A stretch of DNA of 64,000 bases from the NCBI RefSeq assembly GCF_014205875.1, contig NZ_JACHEN010000013.1:62001-126000 (forward strand), written 5' to 3'. Below the pieces are notes generated by a model. It had not been told where the DNA came from. It was given only the letters and a program-made list of their open reading frames with translations, and did no database searches. The DNA is from Anaerosolibacter carboniphilus. Lineage in GTDB: Bacteria; Bacillota; Clostridia; Peptostreptococcales; Thermotaleaceae. The translations under genes and the position numbers were made by a program. Of this stretch, positions 27,063 through 36,794 are shown piece after piece. Position 1 is the stretch's first letter. Every line of letters starts with the position of its first letter.

Positions 27063-27950
27063 TTATTTATTCGTTTCTTCCAATAAACTCTCAAAACCAA
27101 TCCCTTTACCCCATACCGATATCACTGGCAACACGTTTACAAAAGCATCTGGATCAACTTTTGCGATATACATCTTGATCAACATTACTTCCCGCGGCGA
27201 ACAGATAGAGATAATCTTCTGCCTCGTGTTATTGGTATACCCGCCTGTTATCTCATAGGTACTAATGCCCCTACCTATGGTGTTCATAATATAATCAGCC
27301 ACCTCGTCATTCCGATTGCTGATAATTTCAATTTTCACATTCTTTGAACCAAATCCAAATAGAACCAGATCAATGGCCTTCATCATGACAATCTGAGTCA
27401 AAATCGCATATAAGGCTACCTTGCGGTCGTATACAAATGCAGAAATCATAATGATCACCACATCTATTCCCAGCAGGAGCTGACTAATACTGATAAATGG
27501 AAATACCCTATGATGGAGAATCTTTGCAATGGTATCTGTCCCTCCCATGGAGTACCCCCTTTTCAAAATCAGCCCACAGCCAGCACCGCCGATAATACCA
27601 TAATAAATAGAGGCAAGGAACATATCATTTTCAATAAAGTCAAATTTCATAGTATCAAAGAATATAAGCATCATCGGAAAAAATATAGACAGTAAAATAA
27701 TTTTTCCTGCTTCTCTTTTCCCCATCAAAATCCAAGCACTAGTTAGGACAATAACTGACAGAACATAATATAAGTAGGTATATTTAATACCTATTAATTT
27801 GCCCGAAATAATAGATATCCCCGTAATTCCACCTGTGATAAGACCATTCGGTTGTAAAATGGATGTAATGGCAAAGGCCAGCAGTGCACATCCTAAGCCA
27901 AGGTAGAAAAAGTCAAAAACCAATTTTTGAAAATCGTTCACTCTTTTCAT
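27063..27950 (-). CDS. YitT-family membrane protein
   Basis: A 295-residue protein with an N-terminal five- to six-helix membrane domain (YitT/DUF161: LQPNGLITGGITGISII, and YSMGGTDTIAKI) and a soluble C-terminal DUF2179 domain of about 80 residues (YEITGGYTNNTRQKIISI). Widespread in Firmicutes and proposed to transport something, but the substrate is unknown. A single gene. Confidence 0.87.
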   Translation of the reverse strand: MKRVNDFQKLVFDFFYLGLGCALLAFAITSILQPNGLITGGITGISIISGKLIGIKYTYLYYVLSVIVLTSAWILMGKREAGKIILLSIFFPMMLIFFDTMKFDFIENDMFLASIYYGIIGGAGCGLILKRGYSMGGTDTIAKILHHRVFPFISISQLLLGIDVVIIMISAFVYDRKVALYAILTQIVMMKAIDLVLFGFGSKNVKIEIISNRNDEVADYIMNTIGRGISTYEITGGYTNNTRQKIISICSPREVMLIKMYIAKVDPDAFVNVLPVISVWGKGIGFESLLEETNK

Positions 27951-28212
27951 GCTGTTGCGCTCCTTCTTTTTTTGTAAACTATACAGATTGTATTATAAAA
28001 TATTATATGAGAGAGTTGTATGGTTTTTTGTTAACTTTCTATTTCAATATTGTAACATTCTTTCTATATACTCTTCTATACAATAAAAAATATCGTAATC
28101 CTTCTCTATTTTCTATAGAAGCCTATAAATAGATGCTTACAATGTTTGTACATTGTTGTATTCATATATAATATATCATATAATTAGATATCAATCATTT
28201 AGGAGTGTTGCT

Positions 28213-29283
28213 ATGAACGTAGATTTTAAAAAATATATACCTTTGTTGGTTCGATTGCTCATTGCAGCCCTTACCATAATGGGAATCTATTTTGTATCGA
28301 CTACCCTCATATTTTACATACTGCCATTTCTTTTAGGTTGGCTTATTGCTTCTGCTATTGAGCCCACTGTGGATTTGATGACGATGCGATTTAAAATACC
28401 GCGGGGCTTATCCGCCTTTATTTCTACCCTGTTTTTCATCCTTTTCACAGGCTTATTGATTTCTTTGGTGGGTGGCATCATTATTGTTCAGCTTACAAAG
28501 CTCTCTATGGACTTGCCGGAGTACTCAAAAAAGATTTATGCTCACGGTTTATTGATCTTTGAGCAAGCACAGAATGTATATTTTACTTTACCGCCAGATA
28601 TTGCACAACAAATTATGAATGGCTTGTATACCCTTGTACAAAGCTTGAGCAATCTATTGACCCTCTTTCTGTCATCTTTATTAGGCTTTTTATCTGGCAT
28701 ACCTAGCGTATTGATATTCATCTTAGTCACAATTATCTCCACTTTCTTTATCGCCAGAGATAAGCAAATGATTACACGCTTTCTCCGAGCACAAATTCCT
28801 TCCGGTTTGATTAGTAAAGGAAAAGTCCTTAAGCATGATTTACTCTTTGCTTTGTTGGGCTACATTAAGGCGCAATTAATCTTGATGTCTATTACCTTTA
28901 TAGAATGTGCCATCGGTCTAACCATCATTGGTATCGATTATTCTGTTTTGATCGCCTTGGTAGCCAGTATTATTGACGCATTCCCCATTCTTGGTACAGG
29001 TTCAGTATTTGTACCTATGATCATATGGCATCTGATTATGGGAAAATATAAGATTGCAATCTCTCTTGCCGTACTCTATGGCATCCTTATATTTGTAAGG
29101 CAGTTATTGGAACCTAAGGTATTAGGAACTCAGATTGGCCTTTATCCCTTGGTCACTTTGATGTCCATGTATATTGGTTTAAAGCTCTTCGGTGTGATGG
29201 GCTTAATCGTCGGACCTATTTCTATAATTGTTTTGATGACCTTGCAAAAGGTGGATATTCTTCCGAAATGGAGACAATATTAA
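28213..29283 (+). CDS. ytvI: Sporulation membrane protein YtvI (AI-2E transporter superfamily)
   Basis: A 356-residue membrane protein with about eight segments, of the AI-2E/PerM superfamily and closest to the sporulation protein YtvI (FFIARDKQMI in the cytoplasmic loop, IDAFPILGTGSVFVP, and LGTQIGLYPLVTL). Start ATG 28213 follows AGGAG by seven bases; the frame runs 60 bases further upstream without a ribosome site. It supports a spore-forming host. A terminator follows. Confidence 0.82.
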   Translation: MNVDFKKYIPLLVRLLIAALTIMGIYFVSTTLIFYILPFLLGWLIASAIEPTVDLMTMRFKIPRGLSAFISTLFFILFTGLLISLVGGIIIVQLTKLSMDLPEYSKKIYAHGLLIFEQAQNVYFTLPPDIAQQIMNGLYTLVQSLSNLLTLFLSSLLGFLSGIPSVLIFILVTIISTFFIARDKQMITRFLRAQIPSGLISKGKVLKHDLLFALLGYIKAQLILMSITFIECAIGLTIIGIDYSVLIALVASIIDAFPILGTGSVFVPMIIWHLIMGKYKIAISLAVLYGILIFVRQLLEPKVLGTQIGLYPLVTLMSMYIGLKLFGVMGLIVGPISIIVLMTLQKVDILPKWRQY

Positions 29284-29301
29284 TACTAATAAAATAAAGT
29301 T

Positions 29302-29328
29302 AAGCATCCAAACATTATGGATGCTTTT
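29302..29328 (+). terminator. Terminator after ytvI
   Basis: AAGCATCC and GGATGCTTTT form the stem, followed by a short T run. Confidence 0.85.
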
Positions 29329-29463
29329 CTCAATTTAATTCGTAATTCAAATTGCATAATTATGCATTAATTTTCTATTATTATTATTTCAATCAAGTTT
29401 ATTTTAAAGAAATATTTCAATAAGTTTTATTGTTCTGAAAACGTTTTACCGTTTTTTTTGTTA

Positions 29464-29491
29464 TTTACAAAATCGTAATATCTGCTATAAT
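29464..29491 (+). promoter_or_regulatory. Sigma-A-type promoter for glutamine synthetase
   Basis: TTTACA at 29464-29469 and TATAAT at 29486-29491 are separated by 16 bases, 38 bases before the glutamine synthetase start. Confidence 0.65.
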
Positions 29492-29529
29492 TATTCAATA
29501 TAAATATAAAAAAATGATGAGGTGATAGT

Positions 29530-31467
29530 ATGTCCAGTGAGATTTTAAGTTCAGAAAAGGGCAAGCTTGTTTTTTTAATTCCTGCTTCACAGCATTCTCC
29601 TGAAGAAGTTTCCTCTATTCTTAAACAACATCCTGAAATCAAGTTTGTATCCTTAGTAGGAGTTGACTTAGGTGGCAATGACACAGATGAAAAAATTCCT
29701 GTGGAGCTATTCATAGAAGATGTCGAAAGCTTTCTAACCTATGGTGTGCAAACCGACGGTTCCAGCGTTGTCCTCCCTGATATCGCCAGCTTGAATGATG
29801 CAAGGGTTGACATTATTCCTGATAGCACAGTGAATTGGTTCGTGGACTACAATTTTGACAACATAGATGAAGTAACTGGTTATCCTATCGGTACTTTAAG
29901 AATTCCATCCTTCCTTATTCACAACGATACTGCAAGGGTAGACTCTCGTTCTGTCTTAGCTGCTGCAGTAGATCACTTCAAATCTCAAGTTCTAACTCTC
30001 GTTAAAGAAAATCCCTATGTTCTTGAAAACATCGGTATTTCTTCTGCTGATGATATAGCAGATATCGTCTTAACATCTGCAACTGAATTAGAATTTTGGG
30101 TAAAAACACCAGAAGAAATTGCAGATGTTGAAAAGCTTTCTACATCCCAAGGTTTAAAAGAACAATATTGGAAACGCACAGTTGGTCCAGTTCGTACAGC
30201 CTTGGAAAACACCCTCACGCTCATGGATGAATACGGTTTAGGTGTTGAAATGGGCCATAAAGAGGTTGGTGGTGTGCAAGCGAAAGTAGCAGGCAATGGA
30301 CACTATAATCACATCATGGAACAGTTGGAAATCGACTGGAAATATAGTACTACACTTCAAGCCGCTGACAATGAACTTTTAGCTCGTCAATTGGTTCAAG
30401 AAACTTTTACTGGCTACGGCCTTGAAGTTACTTTTAATGCAAAGCCTATTGAAGGTGTTGCTGGAAGCGGTGAGCATACACATGTAGGTGTTGCTGCAAA
30501 ATTAAAGAATGGGAAAGTGAAAAACCTGTTCTCTCCTGCGAATATAACAGCAGATTATATGAGCCCAATTGGTTGGGGTGCTTTAATGGGTCTTTTGAAG
30601 AATTACGAGGTTGTTAATCCTTTCGTAAGTTCTACAAACGATTCACTAAATCGCCTAAAGCCTGGTTTTGAAGCCCCAGTTTGTATTGTTGCTTCCGTTG
30701 GTCATACAGTAGAAACACCATCAAGAAACAGAACCATATTAACTGGTCTTGTACGTGATATGGCAAATCCATTGGCAACTCGTTTTGAGGTAAGATCTCC
30801 AAATCCAACCTGTAACACATATCTTATCCTTGCAGCCATCTATCAAACAATGCTTGATGGTATTACTGCTGCAATCAAAGCTGGTAAGACTGCGAAGGAG
30901 TTAGAAGCAGACTTTTCTAAAGGATTGGGGGATGAGAAGTTTTATCTTGAAAAAGATAGAGCTTATCGCAGTGAGGATGATGTATTCGAGCATTTTACTG
31001 AGGAAGAACGTAATGCTTTCTTCGGCAAACCACCTGCCACTGTATGGGAAAACCTTGTAAGCTTCCAAAACTACCCAAATAAGAAGTCTGTTTTATTGCA
31101 AGGTGGCGTATTTACAGAAAAGATTATCCACTCTTATAAATTAGCTACCCTTACTCAATGGGCAACAGAATTAACGCAAAGATTAATTCCTGACAATATG
31201 GATTTTGTAAGAAGCTGCAAAAAGCTCCATGGCAGCGAAAATGTATCTGACCTAGATGTGGTTAACTGGGAAAAGATCAATCAGCTTAGAAATGATCTGA
31301 TGAAGGATAGTTTGAGCAAAAAGTCTCTATTTACCCAAATTCGTGAAGCTGTGGAATCTGGAGATTATGATACTGCATCTAAACTTCAGTTAGAAATGAA
31401 CCAAACCATAGGTACGCTAAAGAATTTATATGCCGTATATAGAAGAAACTTAATCGAATTGGCTTAG
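29530..31467 (+). CDS. Glutamine synthetase, long clostridial variant
   Basis: ATP-dependent condensation of glutamate and ammonia. The 645-residue protein has the glutamine synthetase folds: the beta-grasp end (YGVQTDGSSVVLPDIA), ATELEFWV with a metal-binding Glu, FNAKPIEGVAGSGEHTHVG for ATP and glutamate, and TRFEVRSPNPTCNTYLILA. It is much longer than the usual 440 residues, with a C-terminal helical extension of about 170. The stretch GHKEVGGVQAKV departs from the usual HHEVA-x-GQxE; the second metal Glu is not where expected. Low-GC anaerobe enzymes of this length exist, so it may still be active. Confidence 0.85.
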   Translation: MSSEILSSEKGKLVFLIPASQHSPEEVSSILKQHPEIKFVSLVGVDLGGNDTDEKIPVELFIEDVESFLTYGVQTDGSSVVLPDIASLNDARVDIIPDSTVNWFVDYNFDNIDEVTGYPIGTLRIPSFLIHNDTARVDSRSVLAAAVDHFKSQVLTLVKENPYVLENIGISSADDIADIVLTSATELEFWVKTPEEIADVEKLSTSQGLKEQYWKRTVGPVRTALENTLTLMDEYGLGVEMGHKEVGGVQAKVAGNGHYNHIMEQLEIDWKYSTTLQAADNELLARQLVQETFTGYGLEVTFNAKPIEGVAGSGEHTHVGVAAKLKNGKVKNLFSPANITADYMSPIGWGALMGLLKNYEVVNPFVSSTNDSLNRLKPGFEAPVCIVASVGHTVETPSRNRTILTGLVRDMANPLATRFEVRSPNPTCNTYLILAAIYQTMLDGITAAIKAGKTAKELEADFSKGLGDEKFYLEKDRAYRSEDDVFEHFTEEERNAFFGKPPATVWENLVSFQNYPNKKSVLLQGGVFTEKIIHSYKLATLTQWATELTQRLIPDNMDFVRSCKKLHGSENVSDLDVVNWEKINQLRNDLMKDSLSKKSLFTQIREAVESGDYDTASKLQLEMNQTIGTLKNLYAVYRRNLIELA

Positions 31468-31486
31468 TGTATAAATATACGCAATC

Positions 31487-31515
31487 AAAAAGGCGCCTCA
31501 ATAGGGCGTCTTTTT
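31487..31515. terminator. Bidirectional terminator after glutamine synthetase
   Basis: AAAAAGGCGCC pairs with GGGCGTCTTTTT (one G-T pair) between converging genes. Confidence 0.82.
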
Positions 31516-31529
31516 AATTATCAAAGAAA

Positions 31530-32018
31530 TTAATGTAGTACGAGATATTTGCTTTTCTCACCATCAAAAAAGGTTTGCATCTCTTGCTCAAAACCTAAAT
31601 GATAAGCAACGGTCATCAAGCAGCGAGTTAGATAGCTCCTGCTTAAATCCCCTTCTCTGGGTCCTTCCTTAACCTCCCAAATAATATCCAAGTCTCTCCC
31701 CTCAACGATATCTTCTAGGGAGAGCTGCCGTAGTTCTTCTCGGCTATACTCAGTAAATAAGCATCGAATACCTTCTACGTCTTGGGCATCTCGAAGAATT
31801 GTATTCCTTTCTCTTTCAGAAGAATTCTGCAGAATATCTATGATGAAATTCAAATCATAATCAATAAGCTCATACAGATTTTCAAATACCGCAGCAGGAA
31901 TTCTCCCATCTTCCTTACTAACTTCAATTAACTTGTCCTTCACATACTCATCATCCTGTATACATGCTTCTATGATTTTATGATTCATCTCCTGGTCATT
32001 GTAGCTATCAAATTTCAA
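31530..32018 (-). CDS. Uncharacterised acidic protein
   Basis: Not recognised. A 162-residue, strongly acidic, soluble, helical protein without Cys pairs or membrane segments. AGGGGAG lies upstream of ATG 32018. A single gene or the second of a pair with the coiled-coil membrane gene about 100 bases upstream. Confidence 0.6.
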   Translation of the reverse strand: MKFDSYNDQEMNHKIIEACIQDDEYVKDKLIEVSKEDGRIPAAVFENLYELIDYDLNFIIDILQNSSERERNTILRDAQDVEGIRCLFTEYSREELRQLSLEDIVEGRDLDIIWEVKEGPREGDLSRSYLTRCLMTVAYHLGFEQEMQTFFDGEKSKYLVLH

Positions 32019-32113
32019 AATATTCTCCCCTTCCTAAGCTATTTATTTATATTTTCTGATGGAAGAAGAGAACTTATACCTCACCGCAGCAAATAGTTAA
32101 CGTTCTATATTTT

Positions 32114-32983
32114 TTACGCTTTCTCTTGCTCTTTTTTCTCCTTGATTTTCTTTAGCTTTTTCTCCATTTGGAGCAACAAAATGCCAATTTCTTCGATTCC
32201 CATGTGCATTTCTTCGATGGAAGTCATAATCTCTTGCCCATAGTCTCCATTTCCATTTTTCTCATTTTCCAGTATGGTTTGAGATATATGCTCAATTCCT
32301 TTTTTAATCTCCGTGATTCCTATGGTCAACTGTTCTCGATCATGATCAATTTCAGATGTAAAATGATCTGCCTGACTCAACAGTTTTACCACTCTATCCA
32401 TTAAAAGCTCCATTATTTTTTCTATTTGAAGTTGCCTTTCACTAGAAACCTTGTCTTTTTCCATATTGTTAAATTGGTTAATCAGCTCGATGATTTCATC
32501 AATCTCCATGTAGTTTCTTCCTTTAAGATTAGATGGGATGATAATCTGGGGCTGGCATGGCTCATCATCTTTCTTATTCTTCATTTGATTTTTTCTTTTG
32601 CTTTTATCCTTTCCATTTTTAAAGAGACTCACCATTTCTACCACGATAGATTTAATATTTTTCACTACCTTGCTTAAACTCGCCAGGCTCACACCTATTG
32701 CAAGCAATAATCCGGTAAGACTATTTAGCCATATGCCTTGATCAATCGCTTCTTTTTTCGCTTCAAACTCAGATGTAACAGCGAGCATGCTCTTTTTGCA
32801 TGCCTCAAAATCACCTTGATATTTAAGAATACATTCTGTAAGCTCTTGCAAAGTTTCTTGCTCTAAATTTGAGACAAGATTATTTTTATAAATGGTTAAG
32901 CTTAAAATGATTAATAAAAAAACAATAACACCTAACGATATAGAAAGTCCTATTCTTCTTAGTCTTTCTCCGCTTGATTCCAT
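32114..32983 (-). CDS. Uncharacterised membrane protein with coiled coil
   Basis: Not recognised. 289 residues: a membrane helix at about 11-32, an extracytoplasmic loop of about 50 residues with one Cys, a second helix at about 84-104, then a long Lys/Glu-rich cytoplasmic part likely to form a coiled coil, ending MEKKLKKIKEKKEQEKA. The layout resembles a signalling or scaffold protein. AAAGGTGGAGGG precedes the start. Confidence 0.6.
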   Translation of the reverse strand: MESSGERLRRIGLSISLGVIVFLLIILSLTIYKNNLVSNLEQETLQELTECILKYQGDFEACKKSMLAVTSEFEAKKEAIDQGIWLNSLTGLLLAIGVSLASLSKVVKNIKSIVVEMVSLFKNGKDKSKRKNQMKNKKDDEPCQPQIIIPSNLKGRNYMEIDEIIELINQFNNMEKDKVSSERQLQIEKIMELLMDRVVKLLSQADHFTSEIDHDREQLTIGITEIKKGIEHISQTILENEKNGNGDYGQEIMTSIEEMHMGIEEIGILLLQMEKKLKKIKEKKEQEKA

Positions 32984-33072
32984 CTTTTCCCTCCACCTTT
33001 ATTAGTTGTTCCTTTGCAATACATCATATTATTTAGGTGTTAGGCAGGTTCGTGAATTTCGACAAAAATAAA

Positions 33073-33108
33073 TTAGAGGAGAATTCTTCCTCAAGGATTC
33101 TCCTCTAA
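33073..33108 (-). terminator. Terminator of the binding-lipoprotein gene
   Basis: TTAGAGGAGAAT and ATTCTCCTCTAA form a perfect 12-bp stem just after the stop of the gene ending at 33119. Confidence 0.85.
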
Positions 33109-33118
33109 AATGAAATCT

Positions 33119-34303
33119 TTATTTCACAGGCTCAATGGTATCAAGATATGTAAACTTGCCATCTTTTACAACTTTGATGACAGCACTCTTTACTGCATCG
33201 CCGTTTTCGTCAAGGGTAATGATACCTGCTGCACCCATATAGTCCTTTGTTTGTGCTAAAGCATCTCTAATCGCTACAGGATCTGCAGAACCTGCTCTCT
33301 CAATGGCATCAAGGATCACTAAGTATGCATCAAAGCCTAAAGCAGTAACAGAAGCTGGCTCTTGATTATATTTTTCTCTATATGCCTTTAGGAATTCTTC
33401 AGATTTCTTTGTAATTGGTACTTCTGAAGTAAAGAATGTTGAGAATACAGTCCCTTCCACAGCTTCTTTACCAATATCAATAAATTCTGGTGTCTCCCAA
33501 GTGTCGCCACCAAGAATCGGTGTAGTGATTCCTAACTCTCTTGCTTGCTTAATCAAAATTGCTGATTCTGTAAAGTTACCTGGAGCAAAGATTACATCTG
33601 GATTCAATGCTTTGATATTGGTTAATTGGGCTGTAAAATCTTGGTCGCCTGTACTATAGCTAGCGCTGCCTACGATGGCATTTTCGTCACCAGTTAAATC
33701 CTTAAATGCGTCTGTAAAAAATTTAGCTAAGCCTACAGAGTAATCTGAGGATACCTCTTGGATGATGGCAGCTTTCTTTGCACCAAGCTTATTAATAGCA
33801 TAGTTTGCCATAACTGTCCCTTGGAATGGATCGATAAAGCATACTCTGAAATAATAATCATTGTTCAACGTAACCAATGGATTTGTACAAGAAGCACCTA
33901 CTGCAGGAATCTGGGCATTTTTCACTGAATCTCCAGCCGCCATGGATAAAGAGCTTCCCCAGCTTCCAATGATTGCAGATACCTTATCCTTGTCAATCAG
34001 TCTAGATGCTGCATTAGCAGCCTCCACTTTATCAGACTTGTTGTCTACAACTACTAACTCTACTTTTTTGCCCAAAACTTCAGGATATAATGCATTCGCA
34101 AGCTCTACACCCTCTAATTCAATGGCTCCGCCCGCTGCATTGGCGCCTGTCAATGGTTCAAAAACACCGATCTTAATCACATCTTCCCCTGCAGCACTAT
34201 TTCCGCCTGCTGGTTCTGCTGGCTTAGCACACCCAGCAAACACAAGTAAAACAACAAGCATCATTGCTGTGACAAAACTTAATTTCTTACCCATTTTTTT
34301 CAT
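33119..34303 (-). CDS. Branched-chain amino-acid-type ABC substrate-binding lipoprotein
   Basis: Extracellular solute receptor of the LivJ/LivK family (periplasmic-binding type I), 394 residues. The signal peptide ends in the lipobox VFAGC at about residues 21-25, so it is lipid-anchored. Domain motifs include IGVFEPLTGANAAGG, VSAIIGSWGSS and ALGFDAYLVI. No permease or ATPase genes are adjacent, so it must use a transporter encoded elsewhere or act as a sensor. Downstream of a plausible promoter at 34418-34447. Confidence 0.9.
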   Translation of the reverse strand: MKKMGKKLSFVTAMMLVVLLVFAGCAKPAEPAGGNSAAGEDVIKIGVFEPLTGANAAGGAIELEGVELANALYPEVLGKKVELVVVDNKSDKVEAANAASRLIDKDKVSAIIGSWGSSLSMAAGDSVKNAQIPAVGASCTNPLVTLNNDYYFRVCFIDPFQGTVMANYAINKLGAKKAAIIQEVSSDYSVGLAKFFTDAFKDLTGDENAIVGSASYSTGDQDFTAQLTNIKALNPDVIFAPGNFTESAILIKQARELGITTPILGGDTWETPEFIDIGKEAVEGTVFSTFFTSEVPITKKSEEFLKAYREKYNQEPASVTALGFDAYLVILDAIERAGSADPVAIRDALAQTKDYMGAAGIITLDENGDAVKSAVIKVVKDGKFTYLDTIEPVK

Positions 34304-34668
34304 TCTTGCTCCCCCTTTATTTTTATTGCGATAAGTAAAAATTCTTATTCCTCCTCCCTTTTATTAATTATTTTTCACAGATTTGTTACATTTTTTTAAA
34401 TATTAAGTCTATTTGATATTGTAGCATAGCAAACCATAGAATTGCAATATCTGAGCCTCTATATATCAATAATTTTATGTATAAATTCATTTATATAATT
34501 GTAGAAATCGATATCTTTATCGCCTTTTTTGTATTCATTTCATAAACACATGTCTTTCAAACGCACATATTTACTGCTTTTTTTATTGTATATTTTTTTC
34601 CTTTGAATACCCTTCACTCGAATTGCAAAAAATATTTCTTATCCCATAGATTATAAGGAGGTCTGTGA
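34304..34668. promoter_or_regulatory. Divergent intergenic region with probable promoter
   Basis: AT-rich gap between divergent genes. On the minus strand TTGCAA (34442-34447) and TACAAT (34418-34423) are 18 bases apart and would drive the binding-lipoprotein gene. For the channel gene I see only its ribosome site AAGGAGG. No other structure seen. Confidence 0.5.
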
Positions 34669-35517
34669 ATGGATTCAGATTTTATTAAAAGTATTATATT
34701 AGAAATAAATATTAAATCTTTTATTACCTCCCTTATGATCTTGATTATTTCTTTTGTATTAATCAAACTGGTTATGGTATTTACAGAGAAACTAATTCAG
34801 CTCACAAATTTTAATGAGCAACGGGAAAAAACAATAAAAAGTCTTATAGATTCTGTATCTGCCTACTTTATTTTGACCCTAGCAATCTTAAGTATACTTA
34901 GTCAGTTTGGTCTTATTAAAAAATCCACTGTAATGACAGGCGCAGGGATCATCACCCTCATTGCGGGCCTTGGTGCTCAGAGCTTTATTAAGGATATTAT
35001 CAATGGTTTTTTCATTTTGTTTGAACGACAAATGAAGGTAGGGGATTTTGTTAGCATCAATGAACAGTTTTTAGGTACTGTTGAAGAAATCGGTTTGCGT
35101 TCTACGGCCATCCGCGAATGGTCCATGAAAAAGGTCTACATCCCTAATGGTGAAATTAAAACCCTCAAAAATTACTATAAGGAAATGGCGCGAGTAATAT
35201 TGGAAATTATTATACCTTTCGAAGAGGATCATCAAATGGTCATAGAGACCCTAGAAGAGATTTGCCTGCATATCAATCAGCAGCACGATGACAAGATTTA
35301 TAAAATTGGTTCTGTCAATTATTCCGAATTCAGCGTTTATGGCGTCATGTCCATCGATGGGAAGTACGGCGGTGCCAAGTATATTATTACTGGTGTTGTA
35401 ACTCCAGCATATCAATGGGCTGTTCGGAACCGGGCCTATGAACATATCCTCAAGGTTTTCAAGGAAAAAAATATTCGTTTGGCCTATCCTCGCGTCTATT
35501 GGCAGCAAGAGAAATAA
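34669..35517 (+). CDS. MscS-family mechanosensitive channel
   Basis: Small-conductance mechanosensitive channel that releases solutes on osmotic down-shock. 282 residues: three membrane helices, with the pore-lining TM3 in ITLIAGLGAQSFIKDIINGFFILFE, then the beta domain VGDFVSINEQFLGTVEEIGLRST and the C-terminal alpha-beta domain. AAGGAGG precedes ATG 34669. A 19-bp perfect hairpin terminator follows. Confidence 0.93.
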   Translation: MDSDFIKSIILEINIKSFITSLMILIISFVLIKLVMVFTEKLIQLTNFNEQREKTIKSLIDSVSAYFILTLAILSILSQFGLIKKSTVMTGAGIITLIAGLGAQSFIKDIINGFFILFERQMKVGDFVSINEQFLGTVEEIGLRSTAIREWSMKKVYIPNGEIKTLKNYYKEMARVILEIIIPFEEDHQMVIETLEEICLHINQQHDDKIYKIGSVNYSEFSVYGVMSIDGKYGGAKYIITGVVTPAYQWAVRNRAYEHILKVFKEKNIRLAYPRVYWQQEK

Positions 35518-35559
35518 AGAAGTCTTCTTCGAAATTTTCGAAGAAGACTTCTTTATTTT
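35516..35559 (+). terminator. Long hairpin terminator after MscS gene
   Basis: Two perfect 19-base arms (35516-35534 and 35536-35554) beginning AAAGAAGTCTTC, followed by T residues. Confidence 0.9.
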
Positions 35560-35598
35560 TATACTTTAGATAGCTTGTTTGATTTAAAATTGTAGTGA

Positions 35599-35856
35599 TG
35601 TCATGCTGAGCTCGGCGAAGCATCTAAATGTCTAAAGACAGATCCTTCACGATGTTCAGGATGACAGTTGGATTGATATCTGTGGTCTGCGGGCGAACAC
35701 TGTTCGCCCCTACTAATGTGTACAGTATCTCGTAGGGATCGGCGCCCTCTGTTCCATGGTTTTGAATCCCTATCTTTTTCGGAACGATGGGGGCATCATT
35801 CCCTACAGAAACATGATTTTCTGTGGTTTTGTAGGGTTGGACGACCCTGTCCAACC
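35599..35856. repeat. Cluster of intergenic palindromic repeats
   Basis: No gene in this roughly 380-base gap. It holds several degenerate hairpin units: TGTCATGCTGAG ... GTTCAGGATGACAG (35599-35667), GGGCGAACACTGTTCGCCCC followed by TAC (35690-35713), GTAGGGATCGGCGCCC (35732-35747), a GGGGCATCATTCCCTAC unit (35790-35806), and GTAGGGTTGGACGACCCTGT (from 35831). They share GTAGGG/CCCTAC ends and look like several nested copies of mobile repeat units. Confidence 0.7.
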
Positions 35857-35939
35857 GTTATCTTTGCGACGTATTTCTCTACAACTGTGTCTTTCATGAT
35901 TTTATATATAATTTCAACACATTTTCATACAGCACTTTT

Positions 35940-36770
35940 TTACTTCAGCATTAATTTAAACAGCGCTTCTTTTGTCCTTGGGACTTCCTCTTGCGCCAGA
36001 TATGGCTTATTTTTGATGAGCTCTTCATAGGCCTCAATGATCCAAGGCTTCTCCAAACCAGCCTCCTCCAACAGCTCTCTATCTCTGAAAAGTTCCTGAG
36101 GAACCCCTTCTCCAATAATCCTGCCATCCACCATCACAAAAATATAGTCTGCCCAAGGATATACCTTATCCATATCATGGGTGGAAAGGACAATGGTTTT
36201 TCTCTCTTGATTCAATTGATCAAAGAATAACATTAATTCATTGCTGGTTTTAGGATCAATAAACGCTGTTGGCTCATCCAAAAAAATCACCTCCGGATCC
36301 ATGGCCAGAATATCTGCAATAGATACCCTCTTTTTTTGACCTCCACTTAGAAAATGAATTGGCTTGTCTCTTAGGTGGATTAGATCCGTTTTTATTAAAG
36401 CTTCCTCTACCTTTTTTCTTACCTCATCCTTGGGTAGCCCCAGATTCATAGGCCCAAAAGAAACCTCTTGAAAAACGTTGGCCGAAAATAACTGTACATT
36501 GGCATCTTGAAAAACAATACCAATATTTTTTCTCATCTCAAAAATTTCCTTTTTACTATAGTTCATCGTCTCGCCTTGATACCACACTTGTCCCCTATGG
36601 GGCGTATAGACACCATTTAGATTTAAAAACAATGTGGTCTTTCCAGCACCATTCGGTCCAATAATTGCGATCTTCTTTCCTTTTTCCAAAGCTATGGATA
36701 GCTTTTTTAGGGCTTGGGTACCATCGGGATAGGAAAACTCCAAGTCCTTTGTTTCTATAATATATTCCAC
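35940..36770 (-). CDS. cbiO: Cobalt ECF transporter ATPase
   Basis: ABC ATPase that powers cobalt uptake with CbiMNQ. 276 residues: Walker A GPNGAGKTT, Q loop VFQDANVQLF, signature LSGGQKKRVSIA, Walker B VIFLDEPT and switch His in LSTHD. I place the start at GTG 36770 (AAAGGAG eight bases upstream) and not at TTG 36794. Last gene of cbiMNQO, 24 bases after cbiQ. Confidence 0.94.
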   Translation of the reverse strand: MEYIIETKDLEFSYPDGTQALKKLSIALEKGKKIAIIGPNGAGKTTLFLNLNGVYTPHRGQVWYQGETMNYSKKEIFEMRKNIGIVFQDANVQLFSANVFQEVSFGPMNLGLPKDEVRKKVEEALIKTDLIHLRDKPIHFLSGGQKKRVSIADILAMDPEVIFLDEPTAFIDPKTSNELMLFFDQLNQERKTIVLSTHDMDKVYPWADYIFVMVDGRIIGEGVPQELFRDRELLEEAGLEKPWIIEAYEELIKNKPYLAQEEVPRTKEALFKLMLK

Positions 36771-36794
36771 GGGAACAACTCCTTTATTCTTCAA

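Noticed and set aside
28139-28156. ACAATG-TTTGTA-CATTGT dyad upstream of ytvI as a specific operator
   Set aside because: Short AT-rich dyads are frequent here and no matching regulator is known to me.
35599-35856. CRISPR array
   Set aside because: Units differ in sequence and spacing and no cas genes are present; these are palindromic intergenic repeats.
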